Shown piece after piece: positions 1-12,225 of a stretch of DNA of 64,000 bases. The translations under genes and the position numbers were made by a program. Positions within the stretch are counted from its first letter, which is position 1; every line of letters begins with the position of its first letter. The notes under the pieces were generated by a model, which saw only the letters and a list, made by a program, of their open reading frames with translations, made no database searches and was not told where the DNA came from. Source of the DNA: Apostichopus japonicus (Eukaryota > Echinodermata > Holothuroidea > Aspidochirotida > Stichopodidae); contig NC_092561.1 of NCBI RefSeq assembly GCF_037975245.1, positions 9,235,001 to 9,299,000 of the forward strand, in the 5' to 3' direction.

Positions 1-3000
1 GGCACAAAGGACAATAATTTATAAATAAAATAAGTTATACAATCTAAAGACAACATTGCAGTTCCAATGTATAATTACAATATCTTATGTGTTATATACA
101 CGTGTATTCAGAATCACAACAAAGACGCGTATCGCGAACGCATGCACGCGTCGATGACACGCGCGCACACACAGCTATAAAGTCACACGCGCCTATCAGA
201 CTCCTTTTTGGAAAGGGATGATTCGTGAAGTGTCTTATGCATATTGAGAGAAATGGGCGTGTCTAAGGAAGGTTTCTGTTTTGAACCTGGTTCCTGAGAG
301 GGAGTTGTTCGGAAATCAAGAACAAAGGTTACGATTGGTTATAGTTTGCAATATGACGAATACAGACATGTACATACTTTGTCGGTCGCCCAGCTCGTTT
401 GTCTGGACACGAGCTGTTCAAATCATCAACCCTGTGGTTTTCAAAAAGCAAAATCTGCCTTAGAAAATAATCCAGGGCCCCTTTGTACGATATAGTTCTT
501 TCACAAAAGTATAAGTTCAGTTATAAGAAGACAGTTGTAGAAGCATAAAAAATAATATCCTTTATAGTAAAAGTTCGTTCCTGTACTAATTTCCATTAAA
601 TACGATTCCGCGCTAAGGGGGGTTGTAACACTATAACTGTGTCAAATTTCACAAAATGAATGCATATGGTATGTCATGTGATCAGAGTATACGGTAACCT
701 ACATGATATCGATGTTAACGCATTGCGAAGGCATGTAATGTACATATCACGCACAATGTAAGTTATGCACTGTCACGTAGATACTACACTCTCTTGACTT
801 TTGAGTCGATTGGCTGCTAGATAAAAATGTAGTATCAAAGCAGATGATTAAATTTAATTCAATTTGCACATTCAATTTAAAAGCATGTGCAAGGATGGGG
901 GAAGAGTGAGATGGACAGGATATAGCAGGGAAGCACCCCTACATAGAAATTTGACTTATGTTATACCCGGCAGTGTATAACTCGTGACAATTCTTTGCAG
1001 CAGCAACTACAAACACTACAACAGAGGAAGTTGAAAGCAAGGACGGTATTTTAGAAAGCATCACACACAATTAGTTGTAAGACGCTACGCATTATTTGTC
1101 ATAAATTAACTTGAACAACGACGTTAAACAATGACCTACACCAAACTGTGTTTCAAAGAATAATGTAATGGTTGACAAAGGCATGGATTTGTATCAAAGT
1201 AAAGAAAAAGCTTGAAGTTAGGAAACTGGTTTCATGTTATAAAGTCAGTTAATTTCAGTTGAAAAAAAGTTTACATTAGACAAACTCAAATTGTAACGCT
1301 ATTGGCGTTCCATATGATGCGGCGCGGGCTGGGCATGTATTTCTTTGGCTTAGGCCATAGAGCAGAATATTTACGTGCTTTAGTTTAGTGCTAGCCTAGC
1401 TTCACTTCCGCCTGTACCTTTTGCATAAAGCTAGCCGTTACCCAGTGCACTGAATTGCGCGTGCAAAATTTACGATTCGCTTGCCTATCACCTGGCAACC
1501 TGCTAGGATCTCGTTGGATTAAAGCAAATTTTGGCTAATGAAAAAGACGCCATCAAAAATATCGGTCAGTCATTAGAAACGCAAAATTTCACGCAAAACT
1601 CTTGTCCTAACCTAAGTAAGTCAAGCCGCCTAGGCTCTCGGCTTATTCTAGCCTAGCTCAGTTAGGCTCTAGAGGCTTAACAGTTAGGCTACATAACATT
1701 AACGTTAGACCTGAGTTATCAACGTCAAGTTAGATAGAACTTACACTCAGTAGCCCATGTTAGTATGCAAGGTTAGGACCTAACTTAGCCTGCAGTTGAC
1801 AAATTGACACTCCCATCGTCGTGGTAAATTGTAGCCTGTTATTTTGTGGATCAAGCCAATCTTTAACTTTAAAGTTGTTTAACCAATTGGATTATTTCAT
1901 TGATGATTTTTAATATGATAAATATAATATCTAGGCTAAGCCTAGCGCTATGCATAACATTGCTGTACTATTAGTTCCTTAGCATAGGCCAAGGATGAGT
2001 TGATCTCTTTTACACATTCAAGTTACACCCATAAAGCTATATGCCTAGGCTATGTCTTCCTCAAATAAATTGAGAAAAATACATCACATCTCTTATTCCA
2101 CCACAGGTTTACTGTTATAAGTGCATGAATTGACTTTATGATGGTATAATAGAAAGAATTATACTTGTAAAGGTCGGGCATTGAACTGCTTGAAGCCACA
2201 AAAAATTTCCCTAACTTAGCGCACGCCTTGAAGTTGACTGTGTAATTATGCTAAATGTTTGAAATAATCCGAGAAAGTCACAAGTGATGTTTTCTTGTTT
2301 CACTGTGGCAATTTTTTGTGGCCATTTCTGGGTTCCAATTTGACTGACAAGAACAGCAATTTACTCGCAATCTAAGGATTGCTGGTCGAAATCCTGACCA
2401 GATCATTGTGTAGTTTCATTTATGCCATCCACATTATCTCCTTTGCCTCTCTACTCAGGTTAATAGAGATAATTGAAAACTATTGTTGTATATGGCTGCA
2501 TCATATGGGAAGACCCCCAGGGGTAGTGTTACCATATATTTGGGTTGAATAGGTGGACACTGTGTGAAGCTTATAAATGAGCTAATTTGCTGCTGTCAAG
2601 CGTACTTGTATTTTGAAAACAGAAGTTAATGTTTCCAAAATGTTTCAGTTATAATGATGCATACAACAGAGCCAACAACATCTTCATGCTACTTTTTCTA
2701 AGTTGCCAATATCATAAAAGTAGAAACTGATATATTTGAATGTCACAAGGCCAAGACTGTCAAACTTTCAGTACTTTGAATAATAATGAAACTGAACATT
2801 GACTTGAAGAACAGTATATTAAAGTGAAGTTCCAAATTAAAAAGTAAAATGGCAAGAACCAGGTAGTCAATTTTATGGTCACTCTCTCGGTTTCACAGGT
2901 CCAGGTACCTATTTCCATCACTAATATTTTATCATCAGAACATGTGTTCTGTTTGGTAATGTAGTAAATCATAAATCGCATAAACTACAAGTAATTCTTC

Positions 3001-3022
3001 CGTTTTCTACTTTTTCATCCAG
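1..3022 (+). other. Upstream region of DED gene 1, no coding exon seen
   Basis: I see no convincing coding exon here. A CpG-containing stretch at about 120-200 includes a TATA-like CTATAAAG near 175 and could be a promoter, but nothing confirms it. From about 1380 to 2060 the sequence is dense in TAGGCCTA/CCTAGGCT-like words, a composition that returns near 14.9, 39.9 and 59.5 kb. The region ends in a pyrimidine-rich acceptor (TTTTTCATCCAG, ending 3022) directly before the DED exon, so at least one upstream noncoding exon is expected. Confidence 0.35.
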
Positions 3023-3030
3023 ATAGCAGG

Positions 3031-3288
3031 ATGGGTGATGATATGAATTATGGACTCCTGAAGTTGACAGTGGCAAACCAGCTCACCAAAGCCAAGTGCC
3101 AAGAGATTCATATGTTGTTGGGGATCGCGCCAGCCGTATGTGAAAGAACTTGCAGTGGACTGGAGTTACTAAATGAGCTGGAATCAATGGGGCACTTTTC
3201 AGAAACCAATCTGGATCCGTTAAAACGAACTCTGAGAACTGTGAAACTTATGAGTGCTGTGGCAGTCCTCGATGGCTACAGACCGTAG
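3031..3288 (+). CDS. DED-only protein (death-effector-domain family)
   Basis: The exon follows an acceptor ending at 3022; the first ATG (3031) opens an 85-residue frame ending in TAG. The whole protein fits one death-effector domain: a first helix around LLKLTVANQLTK, a helix 2 region CQEIHMLLGIA, the hallmark stretch SGLELLNELESMGHFSETNL (residues about 43-62), then LDPLKRTLR and a last helix ending VLDGY. This matches the general FADD/caspase-8/PEA-15 DED pattern (GLDL..LE..G.L...NL..L...LR). The usual RxDL charge-triad motif of the final helix is absent (RTVKLM). DEDs act by homotypic assembly in the cytosol, so a DED-only product could be an adaptor or a competitive regulator, as FLIP and PEA-15 are; that role is inference. 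It is paralogous to the DED exon at 16657, sharing YG..K..VT, LTK..C..I and the same acceptor-then-ATG layout. An alternative reading is another death-fold subtype such as CARD. Confidence 0.75.
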   Translation: MGDDMNYGLLKLTVANQLTKAKCQEIHMLLGIAPAVCERTCSGLELLNELESMGHFSETNLDPLKRTLRTVKLMSAVAVLDGYRP

Positions 3289-4341
3289 ATATAGGTCATC
3301 AAACTGTCATCGAAAGGTGGACTTGTCGGCTAAATAACCTCTACAGTAGGGATTTATATCCAGGTATCTCCTGGACTGAATGACCTCTGGTGGACATTGC
3401 TGGTCGGTGACAAACAAAGTTAAAAAATGATTCTGTTCAGTTATCAAGAATTGAGATCGACATCGAACAGCAATAAGTTTTTATATTGGAATCATGGAAA
3501 AGTATGACATCATTTTATAGTAGTAAGAATCACAGATTGAGTACTTAGAGATGAGACATATCAGGTCCTGTGAAAGGCTATGGACACTGAAAAACGAGTT
3601 TTTGAGAAGTCATGGATTTTAATTTACCTGAAAACTTTACTTGAGTTCATAAGTGTTTTGTTGCCAGAAGTAATGTTAAAAGTGTTTCAAAAAGCTGTTT
3701 CAGGAAAAAATGACCCTTTCCCCCCCCCCCCCCCCCCAATACCACCCACTCCATCCCACTCTCTTATCATTATAACTGATCATGTAGAACAAGGATATGA
3801 ATTGTTCATTGATGTCATAGCTGATATATAGTTTTTATTTCTTCCTTTCAAATTTGCTCTGTCCAGTGACAAGTTGTACCTATGTCATTATTTCCCGATC
3901 CTTCAGCTTAAATGTTTACGTTCCACCCTCCAGTTTGTTTATATTGTGTACTTTGCCTGCCTATTTCATACGCTAGTCTCTTGTGCTCCTCTTCAGATAC
4001 TTCTTAAGATAGAAACAAAGTCCAGCAGTTTGAACATCATAATTTGTACAAAGATCTACTTTAATAGCTATTGGAGACCTATTTACAGTATGTGTGTGTG
4101 TGTGTGTGTGTCTCTGGAGGTCAAAAGATGCCCAAGTCCTAACATCTTGGAGCTCCCTGAAATGCCATACTTGGACTGTGTAGTTTTTACATGTTGAAAG
4201 GACGACTGTAAAAGTAATTATGATAAGTTGTTGTTGATCACACTGCTTTCGATCCAGGTTGTATTTCTATGTAACACGTTTTGAGGAATGATTCTTTAAG
4301 GAACAAAAATTTAAAAGAAATGCTGAGGCTCATACAATAAA
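3289..4341 (+). other. Putative 3' UTR of DED gene 1 with polyA signal
   Basis: No coding sequence is apparent. The stretch holds a C tract (3720-3737), a short TG microsatellite (4090-4110) and the first canonical AATAAA downstream of the stop at 4336-4341. Its ORFs are short and contain these simple repeats, so I treat them as chance. Confidence 0.4.
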
Positions 4342-4617
4342 GCAATTGGATTATATATTGGATTTTATATATACAGATCACTAGGTCAGTTCCTCAGATG
4401 CAACACACAAGACCCAAAAGGGAAATCAAAGAATCTTTGACCTCAATGACATAAATACAATATGTGTACAAATTCATCAAGGAAGAATGGTGTTGAATGT
4501 CATCCAAAGTGCTCTAGTGGTGTTTATATAAAGGTTTTGGTTGCATAATTGGCATTTAAAGCAATGGATAAAACATTAAGAGTAAGGCCTGCAGTGAGGA
4601 ACCAACATTGTCATTAA

Positions 4618-4981
4618 AGGCATTGAAGACTCGCCCCAAACAGCGTGCGGCCATCTGAAAAAGTTAACTTTCTGTTGCTTGCAAGTGACGTTCTGTTTGT
4701 GTCGCTACAAAATGCAGACAGTAATGAAACGTGATACCTTAATGGTTATCTTTAGCTGGACCTGAGATGCCCATCGCTGTATTGCGTGTATACTGTGCTG
4801 TGGGTATTGACAGCAGCTGTATGTACCGACTGTACACTAGTTTCTAATTACCTACGGTAGCAAGCTGTGTGTGTATTTTCTGGGATCGATGGTGGTGTTC
4901 AACACTTCTATTACACCTCATTCGAAACTAGGTCAGATTACCGGCATGAGACGTCTCTTTTTGCGCGAGTCTTCACACCCT
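4618..4981. mobile_element. piggyBac-like MITE, copy A
   Basis: The 364-bp segment starts AGGCATTGAAGACTCG and ends CGAGTCTTCACACCCT, imperfect terminal inverted repeats, and is flanked on both sides by TTAA (4614-4617 and 4982-4985), the target site of piggyBac transposons. Two related copies lie at 6167-6526 and 6573-6733. It has no transposase and is therefore non-autonomous. The flanks on both sides also resemble each other (AAAGCAATGGAT near 4558 and 4984), suggesting a small local duplication around the insertion. Confidence 0.7.
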
Positions 4982-4985
4982 TTAA

Positions 4986-6166
4986 AGCAATGGATGAACA
5001 TTTAAAGTTAAGCCTGCATTGTCATTAAGTAAGCCCTTAAAGGAGCATTCCAGAGATATTATTAGCATATTGAAAATCAAAATACTCTAAAGCTGTAGAA
5101 ACATTACTAGTACTCATTTTTTTTTTCTTCTTTTTTCTTGGCTTGGTCTATAACATATCAAGACTAAAAGTCTGTCTATGTTATCATCCTTTAAGAATTG
5201 TGTAGTATATATATATATGTGAAGGTAAAAGGCATATAACTACTACTTGATGTGCAAAAAACCTATGGAAGTCAAAGATGGTCAAAACTCTGAAAATCTT
5301 GAGTGCAGTGTTATACTAGTTACATGATTTATTGATCTCATAATTGGCAAGGTATTACACTGACTTTTTGAGTGCTTTTGTTTATTTTTGAATTTCATGG
5401 TAACAGGTATGGGGGTAGGATTGGTCAAAATGTTATTTTTTAATTTCTTTCATCTCATATCATTTTGCTAATTATGTCCATTAAGTGATTAAGCAATTAA
5501 CATCCCATTGTCTGCCCGAGCATTTGAATGCCAGTGCTTTCGATGCATTGATTTAAATTTATTGTAAGCTTTCCGTTATGAAATAACATTGTGAATTGTG
5601 TGTTCAAATTTTAAATTACCAGTGCCTTTAGTGCATATAATGTAACCCTTTTTTGCATTTTGTTTTGAGTACAAACAATTTTGCAAGCAGCTATTTTACT
5701 GAAATAATGTGTTAATATATATAGATGACACAATAAGTAATGTGATGGAATTTAAATACTATGTGTTAAGCACTTAATAGATTGAATTCCATGTTGAATC
5801 TATTGATTCTGTTTTTTTTTTTTTTGTGGAGGAAGGTGCGGGAGGGAGGGGGCAAGGCAAGGGGTATTTGGAACTCGAATTTTATTTTGTCTTTTGTACC
5901 AATGAAAAAAACTTGAAATATTAAAAAAATCACCTTTATATGTGTTGAATAGAAAATATTTTAATGTTGAAGTGAATGATGCCAAAGGCACAGTTTGGGG
6001 ATCTGGTTTTGAGACTACTTATCTTTTCCAAAACTTGAAAAAAAAAGATCTGTTAGATGTACTATAAAACAGTTGGCCATGAACCAACTTTCATATTTAT
6101 GTATCAGTACTGCAAAGTGTAGAGATGCTGATCTGGTCAATTGTTATTTGGGGTTGTCATTATGAA
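4986..6166. other. Unassigned A+T-rich sequence
   Basis: Contains T- and A-rich tracts (5118-5140, 5811-5825) and a short TA run (5207-5218). I see no gene, RNA gene or recognisable repeat. Confidence 0.4.
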
Positions 6167-6526
6167 AGGCATTGAAGACTCGCCCCAAACCGCAGTACTG
6201 TGCTCTGAAAAAGTTAACTTTCCGTTGCTTGCAAGTGACGTTTTCTTCTTGTCGCTACAAAATGCAGACAGTAATGAAACGTGATACCTTGTTTTCTTTT
6301 ATCTATAGAGCTGAGATGTCCATCGCTGCTATGTACACTGTGTTGTGGGTATTGACCGTAGCTGTATGTATTGACCGTACAATAGTGTCTAAATACCGAC
6401 GGTAGCAAGCTGCGTGTGTATTTTCTGGGATCGATGGTGGTGTCTAATACTTCTGTTACACCTCATTCGAAACTAGGTCAGATTACCGGCATCAGACGTT
6501 TCTTTGTGCGCGAGTCTTCACACCCT
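6167..6526. mobile_element. piggyBac-like MITE, copy B
   Basis: About 360 bp, same terminal sequences as copy A (AGGCATTGAAGACTCG at the left, CGAGTCTTCACACCCT at the right) and the same interior. The TTAA target duplications are degraded (TTATGA on the left, GTAA on the right), so this copy is older or rearranged. Confidence 0.65.
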
Positions 6527-6572
6527 GTAAGGGTTGTTAAATGTACCTGTATAGTACATCCAGTCTTGTTAA

Positions 6573-6733
6573 AGGCATTGAAGACACCCCAAACCGCGAG
6601 TGGCCATCTGAAAAAAGTTAACTTTCTGTTGCTTACAAGTGACGTGGTGTCTAGCATTTCTGTTACACCTCATTCGAAACGAAGTCAGATTACCGGCATT
6701 AGACGTTTCTTTTTGCGCGAGTCTTCACATCCT
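6573..6733. mobile_element. piggyBac-like MITE, copy C (internally deleted)
   Basis: A 161-bp derivative with both ends of the family and TTAA on each side (6569-6572, 6734-6737), lacking about 200 bp of interior relative to copies A and B. It lies only about 46 bp from copy B in the same orientation. Confidence 0.7.
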
Positions 6734-6737
6734 TTAA

Positions 6738-7399
6738 AGGCGTTCGTTCTATATACCGGCGAGTTGTAACACTGATTGAGGGCGCCCATCCACAAAGCTG
6801 CTTGTTTGGGAATTAGCCTTAAACCAGGGAGATGTTATGGAATAACAACTCCCTACACTGAACCTGATTTTGACAGATGTTCGACAGAGGCTGTGAGGGC
6901 GCATTCATATTAATTGTAGCAGGCAAAGGTACAGCAAAATGCCAGGGTCTTGAACAAAACTGTTCCTCATAGGAAAATAGATACATCATGCATGTAGAAT
7001 TTTCAGTGATGTATACAGTACTTGCATTCGGAGATAGTAAGGTACATTTGTGTTTCATGGAAACTGATTAACTCAAATACAGAGAAGAATGATCCAGTGA
7101 CTAACTCTACAAGAAGATATCGTTCGTGGACACAAGTGACCAACATTTTGCACAAATTGCATCAGCAGGAGGGCATGCTCATAGACAGACTGCTGTGCCC
7201 CCTCCCTCCCCCCCCCCACAGATGTTACGGTTGCACTGAGTGCGCCATGGTGCATTTTGAATATGATGATTGGTCCCGATGCTTTGGAATCTATCGGAAC
7301 ATATGCAGACGAGTTAGCGTGTGTGTGTGTGTATGTAGCGCCCTAGCTTGTAAACACGGTAACTCAAGAAGGAAATATGTGATTGATGTCATACTTGGT
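6738..7399. other. Unassigned sequence
   Basis: Open frames occur on both strands (6819-7058 and 7022-7405) but include a C tract and a TG run and show no recognisable domain or splice context. I do not support a gene here. Confidence 0.35.
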
Positions 7400-8720
7400 C
7401 AGTAGATGATTATTGCAATAATGTTATTGGTAGGGCTCTTGCATATTGAGGAGTGGGCGGGGCTTAATGTAAAATTCTTAAAATGTCAATATCTCTGCAA
7501 TTGATGTCCGATTCTAGTTCATACTGGGTATGTTGTTGTAACTACATAGTAAGTACATGTTCTTTGCCACACCAATGTTACTAGATCAACTTGATATTCA
7601 AGAGTGGATGGAGTTTATTTGGGAAATCTTCAAAAACAGCTTGGAAACACCATATCTCAACAAACAAGTGGTATCGATGTCATATTTGGTAGTGTTGCTC
7701 ATGGTCAGTAGATGACCCCTATCGTTTATGGTAGGGCTGTTATACATATTAATGAGTGGGCGGAGCTTAACGTAAAATTATGAAAATGTCAGGATCTGTT
7801 GCCCCATTAAGTTCATACTGAATATGGTGATGTAACTACATAGTAAGTACATGTCTAACAACATTTGTAACAACAATTTTACTTCATTAATATTCATGAG
7901 GGGACGGGGCTTAATGGCAAATTTCAAAACCAGTGTGTAAACATGATATCTCAACCAAACCAAGTTGAATGGGAGACAGATGACCTATACGGTGAGTAGA
8001 TGTGCCCTTTGTTTTTTTTACTTTGGTTCCCATCTCATGAATATTAATGAGTGGTCAAGGGCTTATCAGAAAATTCTGAAAATGTCAATTTCTCTGCTAC
8101 AGTATGTCCGATTTTGTTTATACTTGGTATGGTGAAGTAACTACATAAACATGTTCTTTGCAACAACAATTTTCACCTCATTAATATTCATGATAGACGG
8201 GGCTTTATGTGAAATTGTCAAAATACAGCTTGTAAACATGATATCTCAACAACCACAAGTTGAATCAATGGTATACTATAGAAGGTAGATGCCTTGTGAT
8301 GAGTAGATTGCTTTTGGTTCCGATGCCATTAGTATTAGTGAATAAGTAGAGCGTAACGTAAAATTTGGTTCTTGCTGGTATGGTGATATTGGTACAAAAT
8401 GAGCACATATTCATGATATTTCCATGTTTATATCATTAATATTCATCAAATTGCAAGAAATAGGTTTTGACACAAGACAAGAACCAAATATTCCGTGATT
8501 CTCATCCTTGACATATAAGGTTTGTCACACTACATTAATACAATCAATCTTCTTGTTTTTTGTGTGCATATCATGAATATGAATCAGTGAACATTACTTT
8601 CTTAATAAGATAACTCTGATATAATATGTCCAATTAGCTTCATACATATGTACTTGGATAATACAATGTAAGTACAGTATATGATACAGTACAGATCATA
8701 AACTTTGACCTCATTAATAT
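7400..8720. repeat. Diverged tandem array, about 297-bp unit
   Basis: The motif ATTAATGAGTGGGCGGGGCTTA or its variants recurs near 7437, 7736, 8034 and 8328, spaced 299, 298 and 294 bp. A second shared block with CATTAATATTCATGA recurs at about 7885, 8180, 8438 and 8710, and a third, TAACTACATAGTAAGTACATG, precedes it. The array has roughly four and a half units and becomes progressively more diverged to the right. Confidence 0.75.
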
Positions 8721-9245
8721 TCATGCATGTATCTATTTGTATACGATGTCAATAAATAGACTGCCAACATGATAACTGATTCCTGGTACCTTCTTTCATA
8801 TATTGCCGCATTAGTCAATACACGACCCCTCTTCATTTTGGTGTTCACAAGTTCATAAATATCAAAATGTATGGCTTTCCTCACATTATGAATATATTTG
8901 GTCATCGGAACCACTAAACGTTTTCGTTTTCTGGTTGAGGCAAGCCGTATAGTAGTAGCTGTACTGCAAGTTGCCGTGATTGTAGACTCGCGGTCGCGAC
9001 CAACATGTTTGTACAGGGGGATGGGCGGGGCTTATGTTTTATCGTCCAGGGGAGGGCAGTCTCTCTTTGAGATGTTTTTTTTTGTTTGTCAAATGGAGGT
9101 TGCGTGGATGCGAAATGGCGCTATAACTGTTTTGAAACAAGGTAAATGAATTGTAAAAGAAAAAACAATATACTTCCACTTAGCATACCAAATAGATTAT
9201 AATATCTTTCTTTGTTGTGCTAAGTAAACTATTATCTATATATGA
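8721..9245. other. Unassigned sequence
   Basis: No gene or repeat recognised. An 83-codon frame at 8898-9149 has no domain or splice support. Confidence 0.3.
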
Positions 9246-9971
9246 CCAGTACGGTATATCAAATTGTTTACCAGTACATAGCTAATAGTCTACGTGATGG
9301 TTGACACACGCCGGTATCTCTTATCTCTAAGTATCCTTTGATATTGACGAACATGGACCCGTAGAGAGAATATGATATGAAGTTCCATTAATGGTCAATG
9401 GTACTTGGACTATACAAATGTACGGTATATCAGTACGGTATATCAGTACGGTATATCAGTACGGTATATCAGTACGGTATATCAGTACGGTATATCAGTA
9501 TGGTATATCAGTACGGTATATCAGTACTGTATATCAGTATCAGTACGGTATATCAGTACTTTATATCAGTACTGTTTATCAGTACGGTATATCAGTACGG
9601 TATATCAGTACGGTATATTAGTACGGTATATCTGTACGGTATATCAGTACGGTATATCAGTACGGTATATCAGTACGGTATATCAGTACGGTATATCAGT
9701 ACGGTATATCAGTACGGTATATCAGTACGGTATATCAGTACGGTATATCAGTACGGTATATCAGTACGGTATATCAGTACGGTATATCAGTACGGTATAT
9801 CAAATTGTTTACCACTACATAGCATGATAGGATGCCGTGTTACTGTTAGTTGACACACACCGGTATCTCTTATCTCTAAGTATCCTTTTAGATTGACGAA
9901 CATGGACCCCTATAGAGAGAAGATGATATGAAGTTCCATTCACGGTCAATCGTACTTGGACTATACAAATG
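9246..9971. repeat. Direct repeats flanking a 13-bp minisatellite
   Basis: About 175 bp at 9246-9420 is repeated at 9788-9971 (shared blocks include TATCTCTTATCTCTAAGTAT, ACGAACATGGACCC and TTGGACTATACAAATG). Between them, 9421-9802 is about 29 units of the 13-mer TACGGTATATCAG with scattered substitutions. The left direct repeat itself begins with a single copy of the 13-mer at 9247, so the minisatellite probably expanded at the junction of a roughly 550-bp tandem duplication. Long open frames here are artefacts of the 13-bp periodicity, which is open in three frames. Confidence 0.9.
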
Positions 9972-10027
9972 TGACGGCATCAAAAGTAAACTTGTTCAGA
10001 CAAACATCGTTTCATGTTAAGTTTATA

Positions 10028-10029
<2 letters not shown>

Positions 10030-10101
<72 letters not shown>
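10030..10101. repeat. (TA)n microsatellite
   Basis: About 36 uninterrupted TA dinucleotides, abutting the dispersed repeat that begins at 10102. Confidence 0.95.
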
Positions 10102-10103
<2 letters not shown>

Positions 10104-10406
10104 GTGCGTATCCAGGGGGGGCGTTGGGGGCGCGCGCCCCCCGGGTAAGAAAAAGAGAAGAGAAAAAAAGAGAAGAAAAAAGGAAAAAAGAGGGGAAAAA
10201 AAGAGGAGGAGGAGAGGAAGGAAGGGAAAAGAAAAAGAAGAAAGAAAGAAAAAGGAGAAAAAGAGGGAGGAAAAGCAAAACGCGAAGACACCGGGTAGAG
10301 AAAGAAGAACAGTGACATCATTACAGCGCTGAAGGGTAGCCAGTGACGGATCAATGATTTCGTAAAAGTGTGACTCACCCTACCCCTTACACCGACAACT
10401 CCATTT
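10102..10406. repeat. Dispersed repeat with polypurine core, copy 1
   Basis: Begins CAGGTGCGTATCCAGGGGG, continues through a GC-rich hairpin-like GGGGGCGCGCGCCCCCC and an A/G-only tract of about 150 bp (10145-10300), and ends CTTACACCGACAACTCCA. A second copy with the same order lies at 19833-20159. The ORFs drawn across the purine tract are low-complexity artefacts. Confidence 0.75.
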
Positions 10407-12225
10407 TTTGACGTTTCCATTTTCCTCTCTCACTAATGATCTATATATATACTATATATGGTCTATCATAGCGCGTGTGTAGAATTGTGCTATGAAACCA
10501 ACTGTGGCTGATCTCGAACTCGACCGTGTCGTCGGGGAACATGACGCATTTTGGGATGGGGGCGACCGCCCGCCCCCCCCCCCATTCAGCATTTTTTTAA
10601 ATGATATCGCTAAGTAATTTCAAAATAGAAAGTGCTTAGAGGCAACTTACAAGGCCTGGGAAGTGTCATTTCCAGCGATCTGGGAGACATTTTCGGCCAA
10701 AATTTGCTTGTACGCTTCGCGCTAACCTATGGTGGCGCTACGCTTAGATAATTTGCCTACAGGCTTCGCCCCTCCCTTGGCAAATTCTTCGCTACGCGCC
10801 TGTTCGAATTTGTAACGCAAACAGCAGATATCACATCATATCAATGAGCATGAAAATGCGTTCCAGGATGAAAAGCCTCAAAGCTGTCCGACTTGCCTGA
10901 AAAAATAGCCAAAAATTTTCGCGCGCGAAGCGCGCGTTCAACGTGTTCATGTCAATATCATATAAGCAAGCATCGGTTATTACATCGCATGCCATCATGT
11001 ACCGTACGGTCCGTTCAAATTGCGCAGTATACCGCGGGATGCTAATGTAAACAACGACATGTCACATGTAGATGTATAAAAAGCATGGAGGTCCAATTAT
11101 GTCAAAACGCTCTTTTACATTAGTAATGGCGAATTAGGGCCTGCACCCCCGCCGCGCAGTGGCGGAGCGTCCATATGGTCAGGGGGCGGATGCCCCCCTG
11201 ACGGACTCAAATGGACTGCTGGCGCCTTTTTCAGCTCTTTACCACTTTTTACTTATTCGTGATTATTGACTTTTTTATTGCGCTCTCATCTACTTATTGA
11301 CATTTGTCACATTTTGTTGCTGTAATTTGGCGATGACACCTATTTATTCTTCGTTTATCTGCAAATTAGCCAGGCCCGGAGAGGGTCATTTCCGGCGATC
11401 TAGGGAGTATCTTTACTCAAAAAATTTATGTACGCTACGCGCCAACCAGTGGTGGCGCTCCGCTTAGATAGTGTCGAAAGCGCCCCTTCAGACCATTCTC
11501 GCCACTCCTGACCAATACCCCTAGCTCCGCCACTGCCGCCGCGCCTCCTACGCCTATGCGTGTAGTGTTCGGTTTCGGAAATATCTGCTATTTTTTCATT
11601 TCCTTCAACCAAGTTTTATAATAGCCGTTATAACAGGTTTTAATATTTGTACACCAATAAATTAACTGTGTCTGAATTTTCGAAAATTTCTGACCAGCAT
11701 TCTACATCACACTTCCCTCTACTCGTGCAATTTTGACAGGTCTGTTAGGGGTTGAAGGAAGTTTTTTCTATATTGGTTGTCCATAGATGAAATTTTGTAC
11801 AACATTATGGGTATGTTTTGAAGTGAGTTTATTCACGAGAAATGTGAATTTTCAAATTCTGAACAAATATGGGGCTCAAAACCTTGAAAAGTGGGGCTGA
11901 CGGGTATTGTGGGCCGCGACGTAGAATCACCTACAAAAGCAAAGACCCACAGGAGATGCGATCAGGTCGAACATGATGTGTACCGGGTTGACAATCTTCA
12001 AAAAGGTTATGGATGAAAAAAAAAAAAAACTATTAGGAAAAACTTGGTTCTCAGGCAAAAAGTGTACATCTGGTTGGTCATTTCAAGCCCGAGAAGTGCC
12101 GTTTCCGGTGATCTGGGGGGTTTCAGAACAAGAAATTTTCTTGTACGCTGCGCGCCAACCGATGGTGGCGCTCCGCTTAGATAGTAATTCGCGCCCCCCC
12201 CCCCCCGGGTTTGAAAATCCTGGAT
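10407..12225. repeat. Long dispersed repeat, copy 1
   Basis: Colinear with 24056-25620: both begin TTGACGTTTCCATTT, pass through AACATGACGCATTTT, a copy of the 100-bp hAT-like core, a segment GTGTAGTGTTCGGTTTCG, a second copy of the core and end near CCCGGGTT.GAAAATCC. Copy 1 carries a 379-bp MITE (11157-11535) that copy 2 lacks. No transposase frame is seen. The unit may be a composite of older elements that spread together. Confidence 0.7.
11157..11535. mobile_element. hAT-like MITE (CAGTGGCGGAG family), 379 bp
   Basis: Terminal inverted repeats CAGTGGCGGAGC and GCTCCGCCACTG are flanked by a perfect 8-bp target duplication CCGCCGCG (11149-11156 and 11536-11543), diagnostic of hAT transposons. 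The related long repeat at 24056-25620 has the uninserted site near 24940. It contains one copy of the shared core at 11373-11472. Confidence 0.9.

Noticed and set aside
9391-9853. Three overlapping long frames with repeating YGISVRYISTVYQ
   Set aside because: They are the 13-bp minisatellite read in all three frames; a 13-bp unit cycles through frames without meeting a stop.
9956-10420. Frames rich in Tyr/Ile and Lys/Glu/Arg or Phe/Ser
   Set aside because: Translations of the TA microsatellite and of the polypurine tract of a dispersed repeat on either strand.
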